Source: CAZNER01 sp964572065 (GTDB lineage: Bacteria; Patescibacteriota; Dojkabacteria; JAHIVN01). From it: a DNA stretch of 22,141 nucleotides. Positions 6,797-16,713 of this stretch are shown here, piece after piece. The DNA lies in assembly GCA_964572065.1 (NCBI GenBank), contig CAZNER010000030.1, forward strand, positions 1-22,141, written 5' to 3'. Below the pieces are notes generated by a model. It was not told the origin of the DNA. It did no database searches and saw only the letters and a list, made by a program, of their open reading frames with translations. How positions within the stretch are numbered: position 1 is the first letter of the stretch; each line of letters begins with the position of its first letter. The translations under genes and the position numbers were made by a program.

Positions 6797-6870
6797 ATTT
6801 TACAGTGGTTTTATAAAGTTCACATCTTTCTCACTTTGTATTAAAATGTGATTTTATATTAGTATTAGAT

Positions 6871-7695
6871 ATGAAAAAAGTAATTTTAGATAAAGCTAAA
6901 ATAGGTTATATTCATAAAGGTAAAAAGGGAAAACCTAAAATTTTGATGCTTCATGGTCTTTTTTCAAATTGCAGGTATTTTGATGAGACAATTAGTTTTA
7001 TTAAGAATGATTTTGAGATTATAGCCCCTGATTTTCCAGGTTTTGGCTTGTCTGATAAGTTGAAAACTGTATCTCATACTCTAGAATCCTATTCAGAATC
7101 AATAATACAATTATGTGATCACCTAGATTTTAAACCTTTTAATTTAATTGGAGCTTCACTTGGAGGTATGGTTGGGATAAAACTTGCTAGTGATTATGAT
7201 GAATATATTAGTAAAGTAATAATTCAAGCTGCCCCTTGGAATAAATCATGTATAAATATGAGAATTATTGAAAAAACTTTTGATTTTGCATCAAGAATGG
7301 AAAAATTGGTTAATGTAGTAGATGGTTTAAAAAATAGAATAAAAAAAGAAACTCTTACAAAAACCTTGAAGATGTTTAATAAGCATTATTATTCAATTGA
7401 AGAAAGAAACGGCTGTATATCATATAGTTTTAAAAGAATGAATCTCAAAGCTACATCACAGATTTGGAATAATTTAAAAGATGCCGAACTTTCTGAAAAA
7501 GCTAAAAGGATAGAAAAGAAGACTTTAGTTATTGCAGGAGATCATGATGAAATTGTGTTTCCTGAAAAGACGAAGATGTTAGCTGAATTTATAAAAGATT
7601 CAGAGTTCAGATTAATCAAAGGAATTGATTGTACACATGCATTATTTTTTGATCATCCAGACAAAATGGCTAGGCTGATTAAAAGTTTCTTTTAG
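6871..7695 (+). CDS. Alpha/beta hydrolase
   Basis: The 274-residue soluble protein has the alpha/beta hydrolase fold signature: MLHGLFSN (26-33, oxyanion-hole HG), APDFPGFGLSDK (52-63), the nucleophile elbow GASLGG with Ser96, a catalytic acid in AGDHDEIVFPEK (Asp226 or Asp224), and His256 in DCTHALFFDHP. The region between ~130 and ~210 is a helical, lysine-rich cap. The full triad suggests an active esterase, lipase or C-C hydrolase, but the substrate cannot be assigned. There is no signal peptide, so it acts in the cytoplasm or at the membrane face. The TAG stop overlaps the stop codon of the convergent deaminase gene by a few bases, leaving no terminator between them. The start ATG has no Shine-Dalgarno sequence. 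Confidence 0.85.
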   Translation: MKKVILDKAKIGYIHKGKKGKPKILMLHGLFSNCRYFDETISFIKNDFEIIAPDFPGFGLSDKLKTVSHTLESYSESIIQLCDHLDFKPFNLIGASLGGMVGIKLASDYDEYISKVIIQAAPWNKSCINMRIIEKTFDFASRMEKLVNVVDGLKNRIKKETLTKTLKMFNKHYYSIEERNGCISYSFKRMNLKATSQIWNNLKDAELSEKAKRIEKKTLVIAGDHDEIVFPEKTKMLAEFIKDSEFRLIKGIDCTHALFFDHPDKMARLIKSFF

Positions 7696-8162
7696 TAATC
7701 AATTTTGTCTGATTTGTTTTTCCAAATTTTGAAAAGTTCTAGACATTCCTTATGGCAGAAATCTGGAATTGTTTTAAGTTTACGTTCCTCTTGGGCTTTT
7801 TTAAATTCATCATAGATGAATTGGTCATCAAAATCTATTTCAGCTGCTTCATATCTTGTACAACCATAGTATAATTTATCAATTCTAGCCCAATAAATTG
7901 CTGCAAGGCACATAGGACATGGTTCACAGGTAGAATAAATTTCGCAGCCGTCTAATTTAAAAGAATTGAGCTTTTTACAAGCCTTTCTTATAGCATTTAT
8001 CTCAGCATGAGCCGTAGGATCATTATCTTTTACTACAGTATTATTACCAAATGAAATTAATTTATCATTTTTAACAATGCAGGCTCCAAATGGTCCCTCT
8101 CCTACATTCTGTAGTCCTTTTTTGGCTTTCTTTATAGCTTGAAACATATATTTTTTATCCAT
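7692..8162 (-). CDS. guaD: Guanine deaminase-like (CMP/dCMP deaminase fold)
   Basis: A zinc hydrolase of 156 residues, probably converting guanine to xanthine in purine salvage or catabolism. Zinc ligands and the catalytic acid are visible: HAE (His52, Glu54) in DPTAHAEINAIRKACK, and PCPMC (Cys82, Cys85) in STCEPCPMCLAAIYWARI. The GPFGACIV strand, the spacing, the length and the FDDQFIYDE segment fit the Bacillus GuaD type better than tRNA adenosine deaminase TadA. TadA or another nucleobase deaminase remains the alternative. The start is the ATG at 8162, 17 bases after the cyclase stop on the same strand, so it probably shares that transcript. Convergent overlap with the hydrolase occurs at its 3' end. 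Confidence 0.8.
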   Translation of the reverse strand: MDKKYMFQAIKKAKKGLQNVGEGPFGACIVKNDKLISFGNNTVVKDNDPTAHAEINAIRKACKKLNSFKLDGCEIYSTCEPCPMCLAAIYWARIDKLYYGCTRYEAAEIDFDDQFIYDEFKKAQEERKLKTIPDFCHKECLELFKIWKNKSDKIDY

Positions 8163-8179
8163 AATTATTTATTAAAATT

Positions 8180-10297
8180 TTAAAATCTTTTTTTATGCAT
8201 TATCCAAACTCCATTCCAGTTCTTTGTCTTTGTAATATTTGAATTTTCCAGTCTGTTTAAGAAAACTTTTACTGCAGGGTCCTTTTTTTCAAGTTTTCTG
8301 AAATCTTTTTCTGCTTGAGTCCATTTTCCATTTCTGTATTTTTTTAATGCATTTTCAAATTTATTGATATCATTAATTCTAACTTCACAGGTTTTGTATT
8401 GTCCAATGAGTTCATATATTTTTACTGGTGTCTTTCTTCCTTTTACTTGGACAGTATCCAATTCTCTAAAAACCAAGTTTTTCTTTCTGGGATTTTTAGG
8501 ATTGTATATTTTATTGTTAAATTTGAGTTGTTTATAAGTTGAATCTGAAATAATAATCGGAACTTTATATAATTTTGTAAGTTCTTCAAGCCTGCTGCCA
8601 AGATTTACACTATCGCCTAATACAGTATAGCTGAATTTTTCTTCAGATCCAATATTTCCGACTACCATTGATCCTGTATTAATTCCTATTCCCATATTGA
8701 AACTCTTTTTGTTTATCGTTTCTTCCTTTTTCCACTTGTTTAATTCTTTCATCATATTAATTGCAGTAATGCATGCATTATAAGCATGGTCTTTATCCTT
8801 AATTGGTGCTCCCCAAAATGCCATAATTTCATCTCCAATAAATTTATCAATATAGCCGTCATTGTCAAGAATTACATTTGACATGCTATTAAGGTATTTA
8901 TTAGTAAGATTAACCAATTTCTTAGCGGACATTTTTTCTGCTAATGAGGTGAATTTCCTAATATCTGAAAACAATACAGTCATTACTTTTGTTTCTCCGC
9001 CTAAGGAAAGTTTATCCTGGTCTTTAATGATTTCGTTTAGTACTTTTCTAGAAACATAGTGTTCAAATGCACCTCTAATATATAATTCTGATTGGGTATT
9101 GATATAGAAATTTATAACTAACTGGGTAATCCAAGCAGTGATACCTGCAAGAGGAAGATAAATTATATCCATTATCATTCCATTTGAGAACTGCCATATA
9201 GCAAATAGGATGTAAATATTAATAACTCCAAAGGTTATTATAGAACCAAATAGTGATTTCTGGAATCTCATTATAAAAACTATAATTGCTGAAACTATAA
9301 ATATGCCTAATATAACGTATTCGGGATCTTCACGATAAATAAAATTGCCGTTTTTTAATGTATATAAAGCGTTTGCCATTATTTCAGCTGAAGACATAAA
9401 TGATGAGCTTGTTGGCGTCAATTTATAATCCTGTGCTGTTTTTGCTGTTACACCTACGATAACGAGCTTGTCTTTCAGCGACTCAGGTATGACATCATAT
9501 TCTAAAAAATCTGCAACAGAAATTGTTTGAATTGTTCCAGGCGGACCTGCATAATTAATTATTAAATCATTTCCATTCTCTAATGGAATACCCGATGTAC
9601 CTGTTTCGCAGGGGTTTTTATATGACCTGCCTAGATATTTTTCATACATAACAAGAGGAAAACTTTTTCTGCAGCTGTCATCTCTATCATATTCATATAA
9701 TGGAGTTGATCTTATTTTTCCGTCTTTATCACTTCTTAGGTTTACAAAACCAAGTGTTGTGTTCTCGCTTTGCAGTTCTTCAGTTGGTTCAACATATCCT
9801 GACTGCCAGCTTGGATTTATAGCTGATGATAATATAACTGGTACGTCAGAATTAAATGATTCTGCTAAGGCTTGATCTTTGTCTGAGGGTTCGAAATAGG
9901 TGATGTTCCATCCAACTATTTTTACATTGAAATAGTTTAATTTTTCCTGTATTTTTGCCTGAATGTCCCTGTCCCATGGCCACCTGCCGTACTCTTGGAG
10001 GCTCTTGTCGTCTATTGCTATGATTAAAATTTCTGGATCACTTGTGTTTTTGTATAAAAGAGTGTCTGCAATAGAATCCTGAAGCCTGTCAAGCAAGTCG
10101 TAGTTGAAGAAAACAAGTATGATTAAGAAGACTATAACTGCAGTTAATACCTGCATAAACATAGGACCAAGTTTGCTGATTTTTTGTAGTAATCCTTGAT
10201 TTTTTTTTGCTTTAACAGGTCTTTTTTTGGGCTGTTTTTTTATAAAACTTAAAATATTCTTTTTCACATTGTGTATATTATAATGCAATTCTAACAA
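8180..10297 (-). CDS. CHASE2-domain class III adenylate cyclase
   Basis: A membrane receptor enzyme predicted to make cAMP from ATP. The 705 residues show a basic N-terminus, a first membrane segment (~48-65), an extracytoplasmic CHASE2 sensor (~66-310, with DPEILIIAIDDKSLQEYGRWPW), three membrane segments (~328-395), then a class III cyclase domain (~437-595). Metal-binding Asp445 (FSDIR) and Asp489 (FIGDE), adenine-selecting Lys485 and Asp562, and Asn565/Arg569 are all present, so it should be active. A helical TPR-like tail (~640-690) follows. No in-frame ATG exists near the start. TTG at 10297 or GTG at 10267 (codon 11) must be used, and GTG is plausible. It lies downstream of the surface-protein cluster and upstream of guaD. 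The sensed ligand is unknown. Confidence 0.9.
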   Translation of the reverse strand: MLELHYNIHNVKKNILSFIKKQPKKRPVKAKKNQGLLQKISKLGPMFMQVLTAVIVFLIILVFFNYDLLDRLQDSIADTLLYKNTSDPEILIIAIDDKSLQEYGRWPWDRDIQAKIQEKLNYFNVKIVGWNITYFEPSDKDQALAESFNSDVPVILSSAINPSWQSGYVEPTEELQSENTTLGFVNLRSDKDGKIRSTPLYEYDRDDSCRKSFPLVMYEKYLGRSYKNPCETGTSGIPLENGNDLIINYAGPPGTIQTISVADFLEYDVIPESLKDKLVIVGVTAKTAQDYKLTPTSSSFMSSAEIMANALYTLKNGNFIYREDPEYVILGIFIVSAIIVFIMRFQKSLFGSIITFGVINIYILFAIWQFSNGMIMDIIYLPLAGITAWITQLVINFYINTQSELYIRGAFEHYVSRKVLNEIIKDQDKLSLGGETKVMTVLFSDIRKFTSLAEKMSAKKLVNLTNKYLNSMSNVILDNDGYIDKFIGDEIMAFWGAPIKDKDHAYNACITAINMMKELNKWKKEETINKKSFNMGIGINTGSMVVGNIGSEEKFSYTVLGDSVNLGSRLEELTKLYKVPIIISDSTYKQLKFNNKIYNPKNPRKKNLVFRELDTVQVKGRKTPVKIYELIGQYKTCEVRINDINKFENALKKYRNGKWTQAEKDFRKLEKKDPAVKVFLNRLENSNITKTKNWNGVWIMHKKRF

Positions 10298-10345
10298 GAT
10301 GCTTATCTATAATTATTCAATAAATATTGGTTTTGTTGATAAATT

Positions 10346-10747
10346 TTATCCTCCAATTACTATGTCAGGGAATCCTTCATCCTCCTCCTCATTATCTCCT
10401 TCATCAGGGGTTTCAGTTTCGTCTTGAGGTGGGGTATCAGCAGGAGGTGGTGTATCTGTTGGTTGTTCATCTTGGGGTGTTGTTGTAACAGCAGGTGTAT
10501 AATATATATAATTAGCTGGTTGAGTTGCATCTTCAGTAGGTTCATTTTCATTTTCTTTTGTTTCAGTATCTTCTTCAATTTCTACAACACCTACTTTAGT
10601 TTTTAAATCTTTTGAGAAAATTGGAGAATAGTATGATTCGTTACTTGCATTTGCTGTGTTTCGGATATTATCTTTGTAAACGAGCGAAAAAACAGAGTTG
10701 ATTAAAAATAATATAAGAATTGTAACAATTGTAATTCTAAGCTCCAT
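10346..10747 (-). CDS. Small single-pass membrane protein with acidic, Pro-rich tail
   Basis: The 133-residue product opens with a hydrophobic segment (residues ~6-23, ITIVTILILFLINSVFSLV) that is a signal anchor or uncleaved signal peptide. It is followed by an extracytoplasmic region rich in Glu, Asp, Thr and Pro, including TTTPQDEQPTDTPPPADTPP, and ends in GFPDIVIGG. There are no cysteines and no recognised domain. The low-complexity tail looks like a flexible wall-spanning linker. It lies between the giant surface protein (116 bases upstream) and the cyclase (48 bases downstream). A similarly built protein is encoded on the other side of the surface gene at 16336, suggesting that both accompany it. 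The function is unknown. Confidence 0.7.
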   Translation of the reverse strand: MELRITIVTILILFLINSVFSLVYKDNIRNTANASNESYYSPIFSKDLKTKVGVVEIEEDTETKENENEPTEDATQPANYIYYTPAVTTTPQDEQPTDTPPPADTPPQDETETPDEGDNEEEDEGFPDIVIGG

Positions 10748-10863
10748 TAATGGTTATATAATTAATATATATACCGCAAAATATATATATTCATTATACT
10801 AAAGTCGAAAATATTAGTCAAATAAGGCAAAAATCAGAGTTTTTTATGTAAGTTTTGTGCTAA

Positions 10864-13800
10864 TTATTTACTCTTTTTGTTTTTAAAGTACAAAAATATA
10901 CTAACTATTAAGATGAATACAAATGGCAAAATACACCAGAGAACATTAAATTGTTCTAAAAATGAACCGTATTTTATTACTGGAAAGTTTATATTATTAA
11001 TATTTTCATTTTCTTCAACTGTAATGAATATATAATTCCCCCATTCAAGTTCAGCATTATCCGGAAGATCTTCGAGATTAATTGTAAGTGAATATTCTCC
11101 TTGACACAATTCAGTTTCCCAGTATCCTTCATTATTTGTTTTTGCAGATGCTATTCTATCTCCGTTTTCACTTTCGTCAAAATAGACTTCAATTTGAATG
11201 TTATTTAAGCCTTTTTCGTCTTCATCCTTGTTATTATTCTTATTATCATCTATAAATACATATCCGGAAATTTTCGATTTCTTGCCGCAATCTACAATAC
11301 TTAGGACATTCTCTGATTCGTCTGTGTCATTATCATTAGATTCATCTGTCTCATCTTGATCATCTGCAGTATCAATAATATGTGGATAAAAAGTCAGTGT
11401 CATAGTTTCTGTAACTTTGTCTCCATCGACATCTGTGACTTTGATAGTGCAGGTATAAATTCCAGGTCTGGCTTTAATTGTTGTTTGAGGGTTACTGCCT
11501 TGGCAGATACCGCTCCATTCGTATGTATAAGGCTCATTTCCTCCTTCAACACTAGCTGTTAATGTAATAGGCACCCATGCATATACTTTATTAGATGGAT
11601 ATGCTGATATACTTACTGTTGGTTGTTTGTCTTCTACTTTTACTTTAAATATAGCAATACCGCTTTCATTGCTTCCATCTTCACTTTCAGCAACTTTAAT
11701 TGTTACTGTATAAATTCCATTGTAAATGTAAGTATGTGATGGTATTGAAAATTCGCCGGGTTCATTCATTACTGCAATAGTTTTGATACTAGTTCCATCT
11801 CCATAATCTATAGTAACAGTCCATGGTGCATCATCTGGATCATTTCCTGAACCTTCGATATAACTTGGATCAGTAAACGAAGCTGTAAGTTTATTTGTAC
11901 TCTGCCCTTCTATAATTTCTTGATCGGTTGGTGGTATAACATTCGGCTTGACATTATTTACAGTAAAAGTGGTTATGTAATTTTGGTCTCCAGTAGTGTC
12001 AGGATCGCTGTCACTTTGATTTGCAGGAGTAGATGAGTCCAGCAAATAGTATTCTAATTGGTAAACTCCATTCTGCAGCATTTGCGGGTATAGAGTAGTT
12101 AATTCTAAAGTCCAAGTGTACTCTACTCCATTTCCTGAAAGACATGTAAATACTCCGCCGTCTATTTCTACAATTTGGTAGCAAAGCTGATCTAAAGAAA
12201 TATCATCCTTACCGGTTATATCAACTTCTATATTATCTCCTTCATTATAGTTGGAATCCTCGAGTTCAGGTTCAATAAATGGTTTTGTATTATCAACTGT
12301 TATATTTATTGTTGTAGTATCTTCATGCCCTGCTAAATCAAGGGCATATAATTCGATTGTGTAAACGCCGTCGCCGAAATTTGGATCCTGCGAAATATAA
12401 GTTAATGTATTGAATTCATGTGTAAAAGATTGTGAAATTCCGTTAAATGTTTCAACTATATTACCCGGGTCACCATTAGGATAAATTGTAAGAGTATATT
12501 CATCAAAGTTGTCATCTATTATATTCCCATTTATAGAAATTGTTCCTCCAACAGTATCACCATCATGAGGATTAGTTATATTTGCATCTGGATCAATATT
12601 ATCAATAATGACTGTTATAATATCATCATTTTGATTTCCGGCTTCATCCTGTGCTGTAAGAGTTATAGTATGAAGTCCGTTTATGCCTGTTGTATCCCAG
12701 CTCATGATAGGTTGATTATTAAATGAATTTGGTTCTAGTATTAGACCAGTTCCTTCAACATAGTTTCCAATTCCGTCTTCTATAATTAATTCATAAGAAT
12801 AAGGGTTGTCATCTTCAACTGTACCTCGAATAGTGAAAATATCTGAAAGATAAAATTGTATTGGATAAGTAATCTCGACTGTAGGATGAGTATTGTCAAT
12901 GATTATATTTATTGAATCTTCTGCTGAATTTGTTGCTCTATCAACAGCTTCAAGATTTAAGACATATTCGCCATCTGGAAGAATTGTTGTATTGAAATCA
13001 GCAGAAACATTTGTATTTCCGCCGCTGGCAATAAATGTTATGTCTGATGGGTCACTTACTGGATGAATTGATAGTTCATAATTATCTAAATGCAGTTCAG
13101 TTATTGTTCCGGTTATATTTATAGTACCATTAACTACTTCATTATTGTTTGGCTGGGTAATTACCGGGACTGGATCAGTTATATCATAAGTAATATTTGT
13201 TGCATGCCCATCTGATTCAATATGTCCAAGAATATCAGTTGCAATTGCTCTTATATCATAGCTACCTTCATGTGGCGGATTTGATGCCGGCATTAAATCC
13301 GGATTCCAATTATATGTCCAGTCGAATGGATTATTTATTCCATCGCTATCTGTAAGTGTTTCTATTAATGTCCATGGATCAATGGTTCCTGTATTTCTAT
13401 AATAAATATCAACGTAAAGAAGTGTTGAATAATCCTCAGTTGTACCTTGTATTGGTATATCAGTATTCCAGTAAGTGTCATCCGCAGGTGATGTCAAAGT
13501 TGTTACTGGAGGATTTGTATCTAGAACAATTACATAGGTGTTACTTACTCCATTACTCCAATAAGATTCATTTCCTTCACTGTCTCTTGCTCTTACTCTT
13601 ATATAATACATTCCATCAGGTATTCCTAATGTAGAGATTTCTGAATTTGTTATCCATCCGCTTGAATCCCATACTAAATTTGAATAAGCAGTATCACCAT
13701 AAGCTTCAAACTGATATTCAAATGAAGGGAAGGTGCCGTCAGAATCTGTCCAATCTACCTCTGATGCACTTGTAGGGTAAAATGCTGTATTTGGCGGAGC

Positions 13801-16074
13801 CAATATTACTGGTGTTGTTAGATAGTTTGTAGTAAGAGGATAATTATCCTGAGCGTAAGGTGCAGTCATAGTAAAGTTGTCTATCTGGTATTGAAGTTGA
13901 GTGTCTCCTACTCCATCACCATCTAAGTCTATTCCTGTGTAATCATCCCAACTATTTCCTTCGGATCCATCATCCCAAACTGATTCTGATCTATCGTCAA
14001 TAGCATTTCTATCATTATCATAGAAACTATTATGATGTGCAGTAATTGGTGAACTGTAGTAAGCAGGAGGATAATGAAGATTCCATAAACCGACTTCATT
14101 ATCAAATATATTGTTGTTAGTAATAGCCACATTTAATCCGATTTCAAAGGATAATACTCCTACTGCAGAATTAGAATCTGGTATAAAGAAATTATTGCTT
14201 ATATAGTTTCCAGTAATTTGACAATTCTGGATATCTGATATTTGTATTCCATTTTGAGATATTAGATCGGTTGGACCAATTCCTGTTATAGTATTACCTG
14301 CTATAATAGAGTTGATAGAATCACTTAAAGTTACGCCATTTTTTTGATAGTTATTTATTTGACAGCTTAAAAGATTGACATTATATGTTATTCCATCATT
14401 TGCTCCGCTATAAAAAGCTGCCCCATGGCGTTCACTGCTAGTTGGCGTGTCTTTTATATTTATTATTCCGCAGTTTTGGACTGTTCCTCCAGCATTTCTA
14501 TAAGCAATTCCATAGAAGCGGTTATTTGCGTTTCCTTTTCCAGCACCATTAATAGTAAAATCCTCAATAATAACATTGTTTGCATTATTTACATAAACAA
14601 TTGGATAATTTGAGTAAGTGGTTCCACTAATTAAAGATGTCCATTTACTAACTAAATTGTCTGGGCTTGTTACTGTTGTAGAAGCGGTTCCAGCACCTGA
14701 TAGTGTTAGGTTCTTTTGTATATCCAGTTGTTCTTCATAATTTCCTTCTGCAACATAAACAGTTCCATCTTCTAAAACAGCATCTATCCCTTCCTGTATA
14801 GTTGCGAAGCCGTTGTAACCAAAATATCTTCCTGAACCTAAATCATCTCCATTACTATATCCTATCCAATCATCATCTACCCAAACTTCACTTGGAGACT
14901 CAGTTGACTGAATCATTACTGCATCAGCTGCAAGAAGACCGTCTGGATCTTCGTTGCTATTTTCAAGTATTACAAAATAAGTAGAGCCAGTTGCATAATT
15001 ATATGTTCCTAATTGATACCAGCCACCGCTGCCTGAAGTTTGATCTACCTGTATAGGTAAAATTGTACTTCCTCCTTGATAAGTAACAGTGTAATTAACG
15101 GGATTTCCATGAGAAGTATCTCCTGGCCACCGTGCATAAATTTCATATTCACCATTTTCAATTACACTAAATTGCCACTGAGCTCTTCTTCCTACTGTTG
15201 TATCTGATAAAAGATAATTCCCGTTATAACTTGATGCATTATCTGTTAAAGTCCATGTACCACCTGATGTAGTACATTCATCATCTTCATTATCTATAAT
15301 CATTTGCAGGTTTGAAACTGGAGGTGGTGATGGATTATCTACAACGACATAGGTAGTAAGATGATCTATTCCTGAAGCTTTTACGTAGTTACTTGTATTT
15401 TCTTCACCTGAAATATCGTTAAAGTTTGTATTGTCATTAGAATATTTAATTTCAAGTTCTTTGTTTGAATAATCGGCAGGTATAGGCATGTAAATAGTAA
15501 ATTCAAACTCGCCGTTTTGCATATCTGATGTTATGTCATAAGCATTACCGATTATATTTGCATTTCCTATTTTATCTCCGATATCGACTTTTTCGATATT
15601 TAATTTACTGCTTTCTGTTGGAAGTTTTGTAAATACTATTTTTAGATTGTCAAATTCATCTATAGTATATTCGAAATCTTGGACAATATTTTCATTTGTA
15701 TAATGTCTATTCCCATCTACTGACCAAACTGAAGGTTTTGCCGCTAAATTAGATTTTTCTTCATCATTAGAATTATCTTCCTCAGTTTCATTATTAATTT
15801 CATCATTTGTCTCGGAGTTTTCCTGTTCATCTTCGGTTTCTTGCTCTTCTTCATCATTATAGGGTGATGGAGTTGTATTTAATTCTTCTTGCTCATTTTC
15901 TACAGTTTCTTCTTCTTCAAATTCATCCTCATATAAGTCTGGTGAAGGTATAGTTTTGTCCTTTAATGCGAATATTGATAAAGGAAGTACTGCATTAAAA
16001 AGCAATAATATAATTACCGAAGTTGCTAATGTTTTTGATACAGAATTGGTTTTTTTCTGTGAAAGTGAAAACAT
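10864..16074 (-). CDS. Giant multidomain cell-surface protein, 1736 aa
   Basis: The start is placed at ATG 16074 (MFSLSQKKTNSVSK), because it gives a basic n-region and hydrophobic core (~15-37) typical of a signal peptide; the frame is open to 16188. An acidic stretch follows (~45-105). Next come a golvesin/xanthan-lyase-C-terminal-like domain (~258-385, with GEYEIYARWPGD and AADAVMI), right-handed beta-helix repeats of the NosD/PbH1 type (~398-750, many NNxI and GNxI turns), a fibronectin/Ig-like array (~755-1350, repeated DNTxPxVxIT boundaries), PKD domains (~1377-1560, YGDGTS, SHTYIYNGIYTVTIKV), and an SdrD/Cna-B-like domain (~1595-1678, ISGYVFIDDNKNNN). A C-terminal membrane helix (~1710-1733) ends in KNKKSK, with no LPXTG visible. 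It is likely an adhesin or polysaccharide-binding surface protein. Confidence 0.85.
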   Translation of the reverse strand: MFSLSQKKTNSVSKTLATSVIILLLFNAVLPLSIFALKDKTIPSPDLYEDEFEEEETVENEQEELNTTPSPYNDEEEQETEDEQENSETNDEINNETEEDNSNDEEKSNLAAKPSVWSVDGNRHYTNENIVQDFEYTIDEFDNLKIVFTKLPTESSKLNIEKVDIGDKIGNANIIGNAYDITSDMQNGEFEFTIYMPIPADYSNKELEIKYSNDNTNFNDISGEENTSNYVKASGIDHLTTYVVVDNPSPPPVSNLQMIIDNEDDECTTSGGTWTLTDNASSYNGNYLLSDTTVGRRAQWQFSVIENGEYEIYARWPGDTSHGNPVNYTVTYQGGSTILPIQVDQTSGSGGWYQLGTYNYATGSTYFVILENSNEDPDGLLAADAVMIQSTESPSEVWVDDDWIGYSNGDDLGSGRYFGYNGFATIQEGIDAVLEDGTVYVAEGNYEEQLDIQKNLTLSGAGTASTTVTSPDNLVSKWTSLISGTTYSNYPIVYVNNANNVIIEDFTINGAGKGNANNRFYGIAYRNAGGTVQNCGIINIKDTPTSSERHGAAFYSGANDGITYNVNLLSCQINNYQKNGVTLSDSINSIIAGNTITGIGPTDLISQNGIQISDIQNCQITGNYISNNFFIPDSNSAVGVLSFEIGLNVAITNNNIFDNEVGLWNLHYPPAYYSSPITAHHNSFYDNDRNAIDDRSESVWDDGSEGNSWDDYTGIDLDGDGVGDTQLQYQIDNFTMTAPYAQDNYPLTTNYLTTPVILAPPNTAFYPTSASEVDWTDSDGTFPSFEYQFEAYGDTAYSNLVWDSSGWITNSEISTLGIPDGMYYIRVRARDSEGNESYWSNGVSNTYVIVLDTNPPVTTLTSPADDTYWNTDIPIQGTTEDYSTLLYVDIYYRNTGTIDPWTLIETLTDSDGINNPFDWTYNWNPDLMPASNPPHEGSYDIRAIATDILGHIESDGHATNITYDITDPVPVITQPNNNEVVNGTINITGTITELHLDNYELSIHPVSDPSDITFIASGGNTNVSADFNTTILPDGEYVLNLEAVDRATNSAEDSINIIIDNTHPTVEITYPIQFYLSDIFTIRGTVEDDNPYSYELIIEDGIGNYVEGTGLILEPNSFNNQPIMSWDTTGINGLHTITLTAQDEAGNQNDDIITVIIDNIDPDANITNPHDGDTVGGTISINGNIIDDNFDEYTLTIYPNGDPGNIVETFNGISQSFTHEFNTLTYISQDPNFGDGVYTIELYALDLAGHEDTTTINITVDNTKPFIEPELEDSNYNEGDNIEVDITGKDDISLDQLCYQIVEIDGGVFTCLSGNGVEYTWTLELTTLYPQMLQNGVYQLEYYLLDSSTPANQSDSDPDTTGDQNYITTFTVNNVKPNVIPPTDQEIIEGQSTNKLTASFTDPSYIEGSGNDPDDAPWTVTIDYGDGTSIKTIAVMNEPGEFSIPSHTYIYNGIYTVTIKVAESEDGSNESGIAIFKVKVEDKQPTVSISAYPSNKVYAWVPITLTASVEGGNEPYTYEWSGICQGSNPQTTIKARPGIYTCTIKVTDVDGDKVTETMTLTFYPHIIDTADDQDETDESNDNDTDESENVLSIVDCGKKSKISGYVFIDDNKNNNKDEDEKGLNNIQIEVYFDESENGDRIASAKTNNEGYWETELCQGEYSLTINLEDLPDNAELEWGNYIFITVEENENINNINFPVIKYGSFLEQFNVLWCILPFVFILIVSIFLYFKNKKSK

Positions 16075-16191
16075 ATTTGTTAAAGCAAATATTTTAATGA
16101 GGCAGCTATAGATATTATATATTAGTATAGGATAAATATCAATAAGAGATATGCACTTTAAATATATATTGATGGTATAGATTTGCATTAA

Positions 16192-16287
16192 GGCTCCATT
16201 ACGGATAATGGAGCCAACGACTACCTGCTATGATACGCATAGCGTTGCCTGCTAGCAACGATAACATAGCTTTTCGGGCTAGCAGGC
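16192..16287. repeat. Palindromic intergenic repeat cluster
   Basis: GGCTCCATTA (16192-16201) pairs perfectly with 16206-16215 around CGGA. GCCTGCTAGC (16247-16256) pairs perfectly with 16278-16287 across 21 bases. The segment shares AATGGARCCAAC and ATAGCGTT with the repeat at 2838-2902 and is G+C-rich against an AT background. It separates the two minus-strand surface genes and could attenuate transcription between them. Confidence 0.55.
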
Positions 16288-16335
16288 GAGCAGATAATTG
16301 AGCCAGCAAGTTTATCAGTTATTATTATTTTTATT

Positions 16336-16713
16336 CTAATCCGTAAATGGGGCTGGTGGAGGTGGAGATGAATTATCTGTACTATTATCTGAGTTATCTG
16401 ATGAATCTGAATTATAGTGGTCGTCTTCTAAGTAGTCTGAGTCATCAGATGTGCTGTCTGAATTTTGTGGAGAGCCATTAGAATATTCATTTGTCAAATC
16501 ATTATTATCTGTGGATTCTGGCAGTTTTTCTCCATTAGGTTCTTCGTAATTATCTTGAATAAATAAAACATTATCTTTTTCTTCTTGTTTTATGAAATTA
16601 CCGTTATTATAGGTTTTTTGAGGATTAATTATTAGTAAGAAGATCAAATTAACAAGAAGTAACAAGAGGATGATAATTATTGCTATGCGTTTATCTATTG
16701 ACAGATGATTCAT
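16336..16713 (-). CDS. Small single-pass membrane protein with Asp/Ser-rich tail
   Basis: ATG at 16713 is chosen over an upstream GTG (16731), giving 125 residues: a short basic N-terminus (MNHLSIDKR), one strong membrane helix (~10-30, AIIIILLLLLVNLIFLLII), then an outer region that becomes almost pure Asp/Ser/Asn (for example DSSDNSDNSTDNSS) and ends PPPPAPFTD. The proline end motif and acidic low complexity resemble the 133-aa protein at 10346, although the sequences do not align. It is the first gene of the minus-strand surface cluster, upstream of the giant protein. No catalytic domain is present. A wall-spanning linker, anchor or partner of the surface protein is the inference. Confidence 0.65.
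   Translation of the reverse strand: MNHLSIDKRIAIIIILLLLLVNLIFLLIINPQKTYNNGNFIKQEEKDNVLFIQDNYEEPNGEKLPESTDNNDLTNEYSNGSPQNSDSTSDDSDYLEDDHYNSDSSDNSDNSTDNSSPPPPAPFTD

Noticed and set aside
10360..10606. Alternative frames overlapping the 133-aa membrane protein
   Set aside because: Low-complexity repeats keep several frames open. Only the frame with a clear signal anchor and ATG start is kept.
13356..13634. Plus-strand frames inside the giant surface gene and other antisense frames (e.g. 2985-3569, 8862-9059, 19398-19880)
   Set aside because: They are opposite-strand shadows of strongly supported genes and carry no motifs of their own.
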